This document shows, one piece after another, positions 43,564-52,145 of a DNA stretch of 64,000 nt. Source of the DNA: Gammaproteobacteria bacterium (GTDB taxonomy: Bacteria; Pseudomonadota; Gammaproteobacteria; JABCZS01); NCBI GenBank assembly GCA_013289605.1, contig JABCZS010000001.1, positions 1-64,000 of the forward strand, given 5' to 3'. The first letter of the stretch is position 1, and every line of letters starts with the position of its first letter. Both the position numbers and the translations under genes were made by a program. The notes beneath the pieces were generated by a model that did not search any database, was not told where the DNA came from, and saw only the letters and a program-made list of their open reading frames with translations.

Positions 43564-44572
43564 GCCCTGCTCCTGCATTAGCGCGGATAAAATTATCTAA
43601 AGTTTGTGCGGCACGCCCGCTGGCTAAACTCTCGCGCACCAGAGGAATAGCCGCTTGTATGCTCGTGGTTTTACCGTATAAATAAATCGCGGCAGCGGCA
43701 TTGAGTACAAAGGTATCAACTAAGGGACTGGGTTTATTGTGCAACATATCGCGTAATAACGTGGCATTATCACTCGCGCTGCCGCCTTTTAAATCATCCA
43801 GTGTACAGGGGGATAAACCGAGCGCCCGAGGATCGATTTGATAACTGTGGACGATGCCATGATTAATTTCCATGACCTCGCAGGGACCTAAACAATTTAA
43901 TTCATCTAAACCATTGCCATGGACCACCATGGCGCGGGCGATATTTAATTGCACCAAAATATCAGTCATCAACTGTTGGAGCTGCGCATCAAACACACCC
44001 AGTAAACGATATGCGGATCTGTCTGGGTTTAACAATGGACCTAAAAGATTAAAAAACGTGGCCACTTTGAGTTGTTGACGAATGGGTTTTAAAGCCAATA
44101 AAGCCGGATGAAATGTAGGGGCATAGCAAAAACCTATTTTTTGATGGACCAGTGACTGAATGACTTGCTCAGGTGTTTGTTCTAATTGTAGACCTAAGGC
44201 TTCTAATACATCCGCACTGCCGGCACGCGAGGAGACCGCGCGATTACCGTGTTTTAAAATCGGCACATCGCAACTGGCGGCTAAAATACTAGCACCAGTA
44301 GAAATATTCACCGTATGCGCACCATCGCCGCCCGTACCCACAATATCAATGACCGGTATGCCCACATTCACACTGATTTGATGATCCTGCATGACTTGAA
44401 CAAACGCAGTCATTTCTTCTACCGTTTCACTTTTAGCGCGCATCAACACTAAAAATGCAGCAATTTGTTCTTTATTATCCGAAGCAAGAATAATCTCTAA
44501 CGCCTGTATCGCCTCTTTATGCGACAAATCTTCATGCGCAATTAGTTTTTTCAAATAGTGACTTAGCATCAT
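43556..44572 (-). CDS. trpD: Anthranilate phosphoribosyltransferase
   Basis: 338 residues. It transfers phosphoribosyl from PRPP to anthranilate. Motifs: DIVGTGGDGAHTVNISTGAS (GTGGD PRPP loop), KHGNRAVSSRAGSADVLEALG, and NLLGPLLNPD. It is unfused to trpG, unlike E. coli. The ATG overlaps the trpG stop by 4 bases. Confidence 0.97.
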   Translation of the reverse strand: MMLSHYLKKLIAHEDLSHKEAIQALEIILASDNKEQIAAFLVLMRAKSETVEEMTAFVQVMQDHQISVNVGIPVIDIVGTGGDGAHTVNISTGASILAASCDVPILKHGNRAVSSRAGSADVLEALGLQLEQTPEQVIQSLVHQKIGFCYAPTFHPALLALKPIRQQLKVATFFNLLGPLLNPDRSAYRLLGVFDAQLQQLMTDILVQLNIARAMVVHGNGLDELNCLGPCEVMEINHGIVHSYQIDPRALGLSPCTLDDLKGGSASDNATLLRDMLHNKPSPLVDTFVLNAAAAIYLYGKTTSIQAAIPLVRESLASGRAAQTLDNFIRANAGAGHA

Positions 44573-45141
44573 TTTATTCCTTGCGTTAAGAAATCTTGAA
44601 TAAGAAAATGCCCATTATGCGTGAGTATGGACTCAGGATGAAATTGCACGCCAAAAGTCAAATGGTGTTTATGTTTGATTCCCATGATAATGCCTTCTCG
44701 TGTGTGCGCTTCGATAGTTAATATTTCAGGCAAACTTTTCTGTTCAGCAATCAAAGAGTGGTAACGTCCCGCTACAAATGGCATAGGCATGTGTGCAAAA
44801 ATCCCTCGCTGGGTGTGAAATACTTCACTGGTTTTACCGTGCATCGCATAATCGGCCTGCACGATATGACCACCAAAGGCTTGCACGATGGCTTGATGCC
44901 CTAAACACACACCTAAAATCGGGATCACCCCCGAATAATTTTTTATGACTTCTAAACAAATCCCAGCCTCCTCTGGCCGACCCGGCCCCGGCGATAGAAT
45001 AATGGCGTGTGGACGCAGGGATGCAATCTGCGCGATGCTGATTTTATCGTTACGGATCACCTCTACATTTTTTTCTATCTGCGCCACCATTTGGTACAGG
45101 TTATACGTAAAGCTATCGTAATTATCTATCAATAAAATCAT
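44569..45141 (-). CDS. trpG: Anthranilate synthase glutamine amidotransferase component
   Basis: 190 residues, class I amidotransferase. Seen: LIDNYDSFTYNLYQ, ILSPGPGRPEEAG, ILGVCLGHQAIVQAFGG with the catalytic Cys, and FGVQFHPESILT with the catalytic His-Glu. It supplies ammonia to TrpE. The sequence cannot exclude a shared role with p-aminobenzoate synthase (PabA). Four-base overlaps on both sides. Confidence 0.96.
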   Translation of the reverse strand: MILLIDNYDSFTYNLYQMVAQIEKNVEVIRNDKISIAQIASLRPHAIILSPGPGRPEEAGICLEVIKNYSGVIPILGVCLGHQAIVQAFGGHIVQADYAMHGKTSEVFHTQRGIFAHMPMPFVAGRYHSLIAEQKSLPEILTIEAHTREGIIMGIKHKHHLTFGVQFHPESILTHNGHFLIQDFLTQGIK

Positions 45142-46622
45142 TGGATACCTCTGCCCGCTAGGTCTATCGCTTCGAGTATGGCGTTGGCTTTATACCGGGT
45201 TTCATCCGCTTCTTTTTGTAAATCTGAATCCATGACTATGCCGGCTCCAGCACTGACTTTTGCTATCCCTTGTTGCAACACTGCCATACGGATGGCAATG
45301 CAACTGTCTAGATTCCCTCTGCTGTCTAGAAAACCAATCACGCCGCCGTATAATTCTCTAGGAGAAGCTTCAAGTTCATGAATAATTTGCATCGCGCGAA
45401 TTTTCGGTGCGCCACTTAAAGTGCCTGCAGGAAAAGACGCACACAACGCATCGAGTGCATCTTTTCCTGCAGCAAGCTCTGCTTCTACAGTCGATGAAAT
45501 ATGCATGACGTGAGAAAAATATTGGATCTGTTGCAAAACAGGCACACTGACGCCCTTAGGTTTTGCTACGCGTCCCAGATCATTGCGCGCAAGATCGACC
45601 AGCATCATGTGTTCAGCAACCTCTTTGGTATCTGCTAAAAGATCGGAGGCTTGTGTTTCATCACAGTACGCCTCCCCCCGCGGTCTAGTCCCTGCTAATG
45701 GACAAGATTGAACACGTCCATTTTGCACACTAATCATTTTCTCAGGAGAAGCGCCGCAAATGACACGATCTGTATCATTGATATAAAACATATAAGGCGA
45801 AGGGTTGCGCAGCCGCAAGAGGCGATAAATATCAAACGGATTGGCGGTATAGCGCGCTTTAAATGTACGCGCGAGGACGATTTGAAACGCATCGCCCAAA
45901 GCAATATGATCTTTTGCTTTTTGTCCTGCAGCGATATAGGCCGGATCATCTAAGCTCACTTGCAAGTCCATGGGCACATGTTGAGCGCTAGGTTTATCTT
46001 CGTGATGCGGTGCCTTTAAAATTTCTTGGACAAAATTATCCAAACGCATGATCGCTTGCTGGTATAATAGCGTAGCATCGCTCGCTGCATTACCCACTTC
46101 CACTAAAGTCGCGATAAATACTTGTCCTGTTTTTTGATCAAAAATAATATGATCGCGGTAACATTTAAACTGGATCTCTGGAAAATCACTAGGCTCAGTA
46201 AATTTAGGCAAGGTTGCTTCAAATAAGCACGCCGATTCAAACGAAAAAAATCCTACAATACCGCCCACAAATCCAGAGAGCACCGGATCGGTATAGGCGC
46301 ATGTATCGTGATGAAATGCCCGTAATGCTTCTAATGGAGTGCAACTGTTCACTTCATGGTTTTCTTTAGCATTTTTTATAGTGATCTGATTATTTTTCAC
46401 TTTAAATTCAGATAAAACGGTAAAGCCTAAAAAAGAATAGCGGCCTAGATTTTTTTCTTTAGGACTGGATTCCAATAAGCTCGCGCCTAACATATGCGCC
46501 TTTAAAGCATGATAAATGTGGATCGGAGTCATGCAATCGCCCAAAATTTCTTTATGCACCATGATGCGGCCATGGACTTTTGCAAGTTTTAAAAATTCAT
46601 CTTGTTTGAGCTGATTAAACAT
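45138..46622 (-). CDS. trpE: Anthranilate synthase component I
   Basis: 494 residues. It makes anthranilate from chorismate with ammonia from TrpG. The LLESS tryptophan-feedback motif is present in SLLESSPKEKNLGRYSFLG, and the catalytic core shows DAFQIVLARTF, PSPYMFYI, SCPLAGTRPRGE, DLARNDLGRVAKPKG and PAGTLSGAPKIRAM. It starts 14 bases after trpR, so no transcription-attenuation leader lies between them. Confidence 0.97.
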   Translation of the reverse strand: MFNQLKQDEFLKLAKVHGRIMVHKEILGDCMTPIHIYHALKAHMLGASLLESSPKEKNLGRYSFLGFTVLSEFKVKNNQITIKNAKENHEVNSCTPLEALRAFHHDTCAYTDPVLSGFVGGIVGFFSFESACLFEATLPKFTEPSDFPEIQFKCYRDHIIFDQKTGQVFIATLVEVGNAASDATLLYQQAIMRLDNFVQEILKAPHHEDKPSAQHVPMDLQVSLDDPAYIAAGQKAKDHIALGDAFQIVLARTFKARYTANPFDIYRLLRLRNPSPYMFYINDTDRVICGASPEKMISVQNGRVQSCPLAGTRPRGEAYCDETQASDLLADTKEVAEHMMLVDLARNDLGRVAKPKGVSVPVLQQIQYFSHVMHISSTVEAELAAGKDALDALCASFPAGTLSGAPKIRAMQIIHELEASPRELYGGVIGFLDSRGNLDSCIAIRMAVLQQGIAKVSAGAGIVMDSDLQKEADETRYKANAILEAIDLAGRGIQ

Positions 46623-46636
46623 CGTTTATCCGGTCT

Positions 46637-46930
46637 TTATTTATTAATATGTGCCAATAAAAAGGCTTTTAGTTCAGAGTCTATTAACTTTAAGCTATTA
46701 GATCCCCGAGTAATTTTTGCAATACTGACTTGCAATGTTTTCCCTATGACGCGTTGTGTTTTGTCTTCTTTTAATAATTCACGCACTATTAAGCAACGCA
46801 TCGCTACCGCCTCCTGCTCTTCCTGCGTTAAATGCAAACGCAGTAACTTTTCTAAAATATCTATCGAGTTGGCTTCTTTACAAAGCTGTAAAAACTCACG
46901 CCAACCGGTTTCTTCGCTGTAATTGTCCAT
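46637..46930 (-). CDS. trpR: Trp operon repressor
   Basis: 97 residues, close to the E. coli TrpR length. LLRLHLTQEEQEAVAMRCLI forms the core helices and TLQVSIAKITRGSNSLK is the recognition helix region, nearly identical to the TrpR signature ITRGSNSLK. With tryptophan bound it should repress its targets. It is the first gene of the aromatic supraoperon; a palindrome overlapping its promoter suggests autoregulation. Confidence 0.93.
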   Translation of the reverse strand: MDNYSEETGWREFLQLCKEANSIDILEKLLRLHLTQEEQEAVAMRCLIVRELLKEDKTQRVIGKTLQVSIAKITRGSNSLKLIDSELKAFLLAHINK

Positions 46931-46958
46931 AGTCCTATCATTGAGTGCTTGTAATGAT

Positions 46959-46990
46959 GTAATGGTATACCATTACAAAATAGGTGTCAA
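46959..46990 (-). promoter_or_regulatory. trpR-trpE operon promoter with TrpR operator
   Basis: On the minus strand a perfect -35 TTGACA (46985-46990) is followed after 17 bases by TACCAT (46962-46967) as -10. The perfect 18-base palindrome GTAATGGTATACCATTAC (46959-46976) covers the -10, where a bound repressor would block RNA polymerase. The sequence differs from the E. coli trp operator (around CTAGTTAACTAG), so assignment to TrpR rests on position. Confidence 0.7.
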
Positions 46991-47015
46991 GCACCCGAAA
47001 GTGATAAAAAAGAAT

Positions 47016-47852
47016 TTAATTATTGAAACAAGTCAGACTGGGGATAAATAAATAAGGATCATCAGAAATGGCTAAACGCGTGAAATAGCGCTGGCCCAAG
47101 CCGGCATATGCGCCTAAGTTGTCAAGGGCAGTGAGTTCATCATCATTATAAAGCGTATCCCCTTCAATATGACTGTCCGTAATATCTGCTAAGGTTCTTG
47201 TCGCTACGGTTATTTGCTTTAGATCAACAAATCCCTGATCAGGCACAGTGATTTTAAACGCTGAGAATACTTTGCAAATTAATTTGTAGGCTTCTGTATC
47301 AAAATCATCATCACCTGGTAACCGGTAATCCATCTTTTGAACGGGAGTACGTATTAACTTTCTCTGAGTGGAATTTTTCTGGATCAAGGCAGCCAGCGCC
47401 TGTAGGGTTTTAGTGGGCTCATACACGTTAGGATCAAATTCCTTTAAAGCATTACTAATCAAGATTTGCTTGTTTCCACGCACCGGATCTGCACCATATA
47501 GACTCCACAGAGACATTATCCCTGCGACCAGGGTCGGGCTTTTAACGGCCTTAAGGTAAGGTACCAATGTGGTCTCACTATTTAAGATGTCCTCAACTGT
47601 TTCGCCACTTTTATTTGGGATATTAATGCGAGCGCCAGATTTAAGTAATTGATCAGCCAAGGTTTTTAAGTTTTCTAGGGGCTGGGTTAGCTCTGCTTTG
47701 TATTTTAATTGATGCATAACGGCATGTAGTAAGGTATCCCCCGTAATGGGGTCTTGAAGGTCTACGATGGCTGCTAGCTCAGGTAAAGACTTTCCCTCAG
47801 CTAGGTGCTCACATAATCGCGCTAGGACTTTATTAATATACATAATTTGCAT
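47016..47852 (-). CDS. Ankyrin-repeat-like hypothetical protein
   Basis: 278 residues, no signal peptide. Residues ~35-95 resemble one or two ankyrin repeats: DPITGDTLLHAVMHQL, then LADQLLKSGARINIPNKSGETVEDIL. The rest is helical and unrecognised. In Legionellales such proteins are often translocated into host cells, but nothing here proves secretion. A clear ribosome site is lacking before the ATG; a second ATG three codons in is possible. It stands alone between the trp promoter and the tetR gene. Confidence 0.62.
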   Translation of the reverse strand: MQIMYINKVLARLCEHLAEGKSLPELAAIVDLQDPITGDTLLHAVMHQLKYKAELTQPLENLKTLADQLLKSGARINIPNKSGETVEDILNSETTLVPYLKAVKSPTLVAGIMSLWSLYGADPVRGNKQILISNALKEFDPNVYEPTKTLQALAALIQKNSTQRKLIRTPVQKMDYRLPGDDDFDTEAYKLICKVFSAFKITVPDQGFVDLKQITVATRTLADITDSHIEGDTLYNDDELTALDNLGAYAGLGQRYFTRLAISDDPYLFIPSLTCFNN

Positions 47853-47907
47853 TACTAACTAAGTTAAGTAAGACATATTACATCATATATTACTTAAACT
47901 CAAGCAA

Positions 47908-47948
47908 CAAAAAAGCCACCCAAACCTTGCGATCGGGGCAGCTTTTTG
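47908..47948 (-). terminator. Rho-independent terminator of the tetR gene
   Basis: Read on the minus strand: AAAAAGCTGCCC, a ~17-base loop, then GGGTGGCTTTTTT. The stem includes two G-T wobble pairs and ends in a run of T. It begins about 20 bases after the tetR stop. Confidence 0.75.
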
Positions 47949-47967
47949 CGAGAAAATCGACTACGAA

Positions 47968-48579
47968 CTAGGCGTATTCTTCAACCTTCTCAATAGGCAC
48001 CGTTGCATTCTTGGTGCTAGCGACTTTATCTAACCATTTGCTTAAAGAAACCTTAAGATTTGCTAGAATTTTAGGATCTTTGAAGGTATTCGTTAACAGC
48101 GCGTTGCCTTGAACCGCTGCAACGAATTGCATCGCCAAGCCACGTGAAGCCTCACCCATACCCATGCCCTGAAACTGCTTTTCAGCCCAAAGCATAGTAT
48201 CACTTAACAGTTTAGCTGCCGCATCAGCCAATGAACCCCCTTGTTTCGCCAGTTCTTGGCATAGACCACCCACTGGGCAGCCGCTTTTAGCGGTTTCTTC
48301 AGCGCTATCGACTTCAAATTGCACATAAGCCAATAGACGTTCTTTAGCATTCGCAGCCTTTTCCCAAGTTTGCAAGGCATCATGCAACTCACGACCCCGG
48401 TTAGCAATAACGGCTTCACCAATGGCTTCTTTCGTTTTAAAGTAGTAATACACATTACCTAGCGGCACATCAGCTTCCTGAGCGATGTCGGCTAAAGTAG
48501 TTAAGTTAAATCCTTGTCTATGAATTAACGCTTTTGCAGCGTCTACTAAGCGAACACGTTTATCTGTTTTCCGTGGCAT
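47968..48579 (-). CDS. TetR-family transcriptional regulator
   Basis: 203 residues. The N-terminal helix-turn-helix is clear: RLVDAAKALIHRQGFNLTTL, ADIAQEADVPLGNVYYYFKTKEA. The C-terminal ligand domain (CPVGGLCQELAKQG, LLSDTMLWAEKQF) is of the type linked to AcuR/YcdC-like or similar regulators; the CPVG Cys could sense electrophiles. No target gene is adjacent on either side. A palindrome 37 bases upstream may be its own operator. Confidence 0.9.
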   Translation of the reverse strand: MPRKTDKRVRLVDAAKALIHRQGFNLTTLADIAQEADVPLGNVYYYFKTKEAIGEAVIANRGRELHDALQTWEKAANAKERLLAYVQFEVDSAEETAKSGCPVGGLCQELAKQGGSLADAAAKLLSDTMLWAEKQFQGMGMGEASRGLAMQFVAAVQGNALLTNTFKDPKILANLKVSLSKWLDKVASTKNATVPIEKVEEYA

Positions 48580-48615
48580 AATTATTTTCCGTTGTAGTTA
48601 AAAGTACATAATCCA

Positions 48616-48630
48616 CTACTCTATGAGTAG
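48616..48630. promoter_or_regulatory. Candidate TetR operator palindrome
   Basis: CTACTCTATGAGTAG has perfect 6-base arms around a 3-base centre, placed 37 bases upstream of the tetR start where an autoregulatory operator is expected. It could be chance; binding is inferred only from symmetry and position. Confidence 0.35.
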
Positions 48631-49098
48631 CACCTTCCATCCTTTGAATTGCATTACAAAGCTTAAGCGGAATGATAATCTATTAAGTGAACTAACGCAA
48701 GCTTTTTTTCTGACTCTCTTAATAGCTTATTTACTCTCAAGTCCTTGTTAGCTGTAGAAACACACGTTCCGTATAGTATGCTGTCCTCATCTGACCGTCT
48801 TTTTGTTTTAATAGTCAGTGAGATAATATAAATACCATAGTCAAACAGGTAACACAATCAGGCATTCATGCATTTTTCTGTGAGATATGGCTTACAAATT
48901 ATTTTTTTAACTTTAACAATCAGCATGTTATAAATTATGTTATGTATTTATTAATAACTTTAATGGCCAGTTCAGGGCTTGATAGCCCTCTTTTGGCACG
49001 GAAACTCTTATCCTTAAAGCCTTAAAATCGACAGATTTGAGTTTTTCTCCTAATCGTATTAGGATCCTCGTTTGACACACGGATAACCCCTAATCATT
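48631..49098. other. AT-rich intergenic region, no gene supported
   Basis: About 470 bases between divergent tetR and histidine kinase genes. A 64-codon reading frame on the minus strand (48663-48857) starts with TTG and has no good ribosome site or recognisable sequence, so I do not call it. A direct promoter for the kinase is not obvious. Confidence 0.4.
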
Positions 49099-50256
49099 AT
49101 GCCCCATACCCCTGCCCCAGCCTTTGATAAGCCCCATTTAGACGAATTTATCAATGAATTAGCCGTCATGCTGATTTGGGTGGATGCTGAATTAAGGGTA
49201 ACTAAGCTTAATATCATGGCTAACCATATATTGGGCTGTAAGCAAAGCCCCATAGGCCAGAGCCTATTTGAGCTGTTCCCTGCCTTAGCCGACTACCGGG
49301 CTAGCCTAGTTGAGACGCTACTAAAGCAAAAAAAGCTCAGCTTAAGTCAGCAAATGCTTGATTACGGTGATCGTACCCATCCCTGTTACGTCACGGTTTA
49401 CCCCTTACTCTCAGGGCCAGAAGCGCTGATTAAAATTGAAGATCTGTCGCATCAAACCTTACTGGATGATATGGTTATCCAATCCGAGAAAATGGTCACG
49501 ATTGGAGGCCTGGCTTCAGGGATGGCGCATGAAGTCAAAAACCCTTTAGGTATTATTTTACAAAATATTCAAAATATTTTACACCGGCTTGATAAAACCG
49601 CAGAAAAAAATATAGTCGTTGCGCAAGAATTAAAGGTCTCTTTAGATGAAATTAACCGTTACCTTGAAGCGCGCAATATACTTAAATTTATGGATAATAT
49701 TCGCATCGCTATCGATCGCGCATTGCAAATCATCGCCACCATGCTGAATTTTGGTACGCAAAATCCTATTCATATGAAAAATGAGAATGTCCTGGAGTTA
49801 ATTGAAAATGCACTCAGTTTTGTCGAGCAAGATTATGATTTATTGCACAGCTTTGATATTTCAAGAGTTAAAGTTAACCGTGATTTTCCGATCTATCCGA
49901 TACCGCCTATCGTATGCTCCGGCACGCAACTCACCCAAGTATTTTTTAATTTAATTAAAAATGCGATACAAGCACTGCATCATATTCCTCAGTCTGAAAT
50001 TACCCTGCGTGTCATCGATCAACCCGATGCGGTTATTATTAGCGTGAGTGATAATGGTCAGGGGATCCCCCCGCATTTATTAACAAACTTATTTAAACCC
50101 TTTTTCACCACTAAATCGAGAGAGCAAGGAACCGGCCTAGGCTTAGCGGTTTCACATTATATTATTAGTGAAAATCATCATGGCACGCTGACCGCAGATA
50201 ATTTACCTGAAGGCGGCGCTTGTTTTACCGCAGTGATCCCGCGTCATCCCTGTTAA
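49099..50256 (+). CDS. Orphan sensor histidine kinase (PAS-HisKA-HATPase)
   Basis: 385 residues, no membrane helix, so cytoplasmic. Residues ~14-120 form a PAS-like sensor (LAVMLIWVDAELRVTKLN). The phosphoacceptor His is H144 in GLASGMAHEVKNPLG. The ATPase has the N box FFNLIKNAIQAL, the G1 box ISVSDNGQGIP, the F box LFKPFFTTKS and the G2 box GTGLGLAVSHYI. The pattern is NtrB/AtoS-like. No response regulator gene lies next to it. No strong ribosome site precedes the ATG, so the true start may lie slightly further in. Signal unknown. Confidence 0.9.
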   Translation: MPHTPAPAFDKPHLDEFINELAVMLIWVDAELRVTKLNIMANHILGCKQSPIGQSLFELFPALADYRASLVETLLKQKKLSLSQQMLDYGDRTHPCYVTVYPLLSGPEALIKIEDLSHQTLLDDMVIQSEKMVTIGGLASGMAHEVKNPLGIILQNIQNILHRLDKTAEKNIVVAQELKVSLDEINRYLEARNILKFMDNIRIAIDRALQIIATMLNFGTQNPIHMKNENVLELIENALSFVEQDYDLLHSFDISRVKVNRDFPIYPIPPIVCSGTQLTQVFFNLIKNAIQALHHIPQSEITLRVIDQPDAVIISVSDNGQGIPPHLLTNLFKPFFTTKSREQGTGLGLAVSHYIISENHHGTLTADNLPEGGACFTAVIPRHPC

Positions 50257-50283
50257 GGTGACGTAATTAATTGACAGATAGGG

Positions 50284-50310
50284 TTCTTTAGACCGTCATC
50301 CTCGCATACG
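50284..50310. repeat. Degraded MITE end (GACCGTCATCC)
   Basis: TTCTTTAGACCGTCATCCTC repeats the left boundary of the duplicated element at 31443-31579 (TTCTTTAGACCGTCATCCCC) with the rest of the element missing or decayed. It is placed directly after the kinase gene and before the 146-bp array. Confidence 0.55.
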
Positions 50311-50336
50311 CCTGAATCTTCTACACAAATGTCTTT

Positions 50337-50769
50337 AAAGGAGGTTGGCCATTAAAGCGGAAAGATCGATAAACTTGCCCCCTATGTAAAGGGGGCCGGA
50401 CGCTTCGGCCGGGGGGATTTTAGCGATCTTAATGCACACAACGAATTTTATTAAAGCTTAACTCTTAGAAAATTTAATCTGTAAAGGAGGTTGGCCATAA
50501 AAGCGGAGAGATCGATAGGCTTGCCCCCTTTGTAAAGGGGGCCGGACGCTTCGTCCGGGGGGATTTTAGCGATCTTAATGCACACAACGAATTTTATTAA
50601 AGCTTAACTCTTAGAAAATTTAATCTGTAAAGGAGGTTGGCAATAAAAGCGGAGAGATCGATAGGCTTGCCCCCTTTGTAAAGGGGGCCGGACGCTTCGT
50701 CCGGGGGGATTTTAGCGATCTTAATGAACACAACGAATTTGATTAAAGCTTAACTCTTAGAAAATTTAA
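50337..50769. repeat. 146-bp tandem repeat array, three units
   Basis: Units begin at 50337, 50483 and 50629 with AAAGGAGGTTGGC. Each contains AAAGCGG, a short hairpin CCCCC-TTTGTAAA-GGGGG, a second hairpin CCGGACGCTTCGTCCGG, TTTTAGCGATCTTAATG and a spacer ending TTAGAAAATTTAATCTGT. Unit 1 differs at a few bases, units 2 and 3 are nearly identical, so duplication of the latter is recent. No coding potential. Confidence 0.88.
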
Positions 50770-50792
50770 ATAGCAAGTGTTGATGTGATGAG

Positions 50793-50869
50793 AGATCGCT
50801 AAAATCCCCCCGGACGAAGCGTCCGACCCCCTTTACAAAGGGGGCAAGTCTATCGATCTCTCCGCTTCT
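50793..50869. repeat. Inverted fourth copy of the 146-bp repeat core
   Basis: GATCGCTAAAATCCCCCCGG ... CCCCCTTTACAAAGGGGG ... ATCGATCTCTCCGCTTCTA is the reverse complement of the hairpin-bearing core of the array just to the left. It ends 11 bases before the folC stop codon and could provide a terminator for folC and the kinase gene. Confidence 0.8.
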
Positions 50870-50879
50870 ACAGCCAATT

Positions 50880-52145
50880 TCATTTACAATCCCTAGGTAA
50901 TAATTGCGCTACCGTATAAAAAGAACCCGCCACTACTAATAAATCATTAGCTTGTGCCTGGTGCAGAGCAGCTTGATACGCACGCGCTAAATCATTAAAT
51001 CCATATACTAACGCATCATGACGCGCTGTTTTTTGCACTGCGGCTTGTAATTGCGCAAGACTTGCCGCACGCTCGTTTTCTAAGGGAGCAATAAACCAGG
51101 CATCAATTTCATTGTGCAACATCGCGCAACTCTTTAATAAATCTTTATCTGCTAACATGGAAAATACTAACAATACCCGGCCTGTAGATTTTTCTTGTTT
51201 TATTCGCTCAGCCAATACTTTCAGTCCCGCAGGATTATGCGCAACATCAAACAATTGTTTACAATGATGAACAATGATTTGTTGCCGACCAGGTAAATGT
51301 GCAGCTTGCAAGCCTTGTTTTATTGCGACATCACTGACCGGAAAACGTGATTGTAATTGCATCACCGCAGCCAGCGCTACACTCATGTTTTCTAATAACA
51401 AACCATTTCGGGGTAAGTGTTCCAATCTGGTTTGTCCCGCTTGCCACGCCCACGTCGCTTGTGTTTCATGATAATGAAATGATTGATTTAAGCCATAAAA
51501 CGGTGCATGTAACTGCGCAGCCTGTGCGCGCAATACCTCAGGGGGATGTTTATCCCCGCAAACAATCGGCACACCCACACGAAAAATGCCCGCTTTTTCT
51601 GCAGCAATCGCCTCGCGCGTTGCGCCTAATCTTTCGGTATGATCTAAATCAATAGTAGTAATGATGCATAAATTGGGATCAATAATATTCACGGCATCCA
51701 AACGCCCGCCTAAACCCACTTCTAAAATAAGTAGATCTAAAGGCTGCTGTTTAAAAAACCAAAGCGCAGCCAAAGTGATGGTTTCAAAATACGTGAGCTG
51801 ATGTGCTGTGGCACAGGCATTTGTTGCCTCTAATGCCGCCAATAAATGAGCATCTGTTACGGGCTTAGCATTGAGTTTGAGTCGTTCATTAAAATAAAGT
51901 AAATGCGGCGAGGTATAACTGCCTACTTGATATCCTGCAGCCGTATAAATGGATTCCAGCGCACAGACGACTGAGCCTTTACCATTGGTGCCCGCAACAG
52001 TAATGACCGGTATAGGAAATGGGATGAGCGAGAGCGCTTTTGCTGCGTGTTGCATGCGTGCAAGGCTTAAATCAATATGACTACTTGAAACACGCGTATC
52101 AAGTGCCTTTAGAAAAGTCGCCAAATCGTTTACATTAGGCGACAT
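50880..52145 (-). CDS. folC: Bifunctional dihydrofolate/folylpolyglutamate synthase
   Basis: 421 residues, full length Mur-ligase fold. It adds glutamate to dihydropteroate and to folates. Seen: [15 protein letters not shown] (P-loop), [41 protein letters not shown] and [10 protein letters not shown]. It overlaps the accD stop by 11 bases; the accD-folC order is classical for gammaproteobacteria. Confidence 0.96.
   Translation of the reverse strand: MSPNVNDLATFLKALDTRVSSSHIDLSLARMQHAAKALSLIPFPIPVITVAGTNGKGSVVCALESIYTAAGYQVGSYTSPHLLYFNERLKLNAKPVTDAHLLAALEATNACATAHQLTYFETITLAALWFFKQQPLDLLILEVGLGGRLDAVNIIDPNLCIITTIDLDHTERLGATREAIAAEKAGIFRVGVPIVCGDKHPPEVLRAQAAQLHAPFYGLNQSFHYHETQATWAWQAGQTRLEHLPRNGLLLENMSVALAAVMQLQSRFPVSDVAIKQGLQAAHLPGRQQIIVHHCKQLFDVAHNPAGLKVLAERIKQEKSTGRVLLVFSMLADKDLLKSCAMLHNEIDAWFIAPLENERAASLAQLQAAVQKTARHDALVYGFNDLARAYQAALHQAQANDLLVVAGSFYTVAQLLPRDCK

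Noticed and set aside
45138-46990. Transcription attenuator with Trp-rich leader peptide before trpE
   Set aside because: trpR ends 14 bases before trpE and no short Trp-rich frame lies upstream of trpR; control by the operator is more likely.
48663-48857. 64-codon minus-strand frame between tetR and the kinase gene
   Set aside because: TTG start, no ribosome site, no recognisable pattern; region is AT-rich intergenic.
50337-50769. CRISPR array
   Set aside because: Three 146-base units are near-identical throughout with no unique spacers, so this is a simple tandem duplication.
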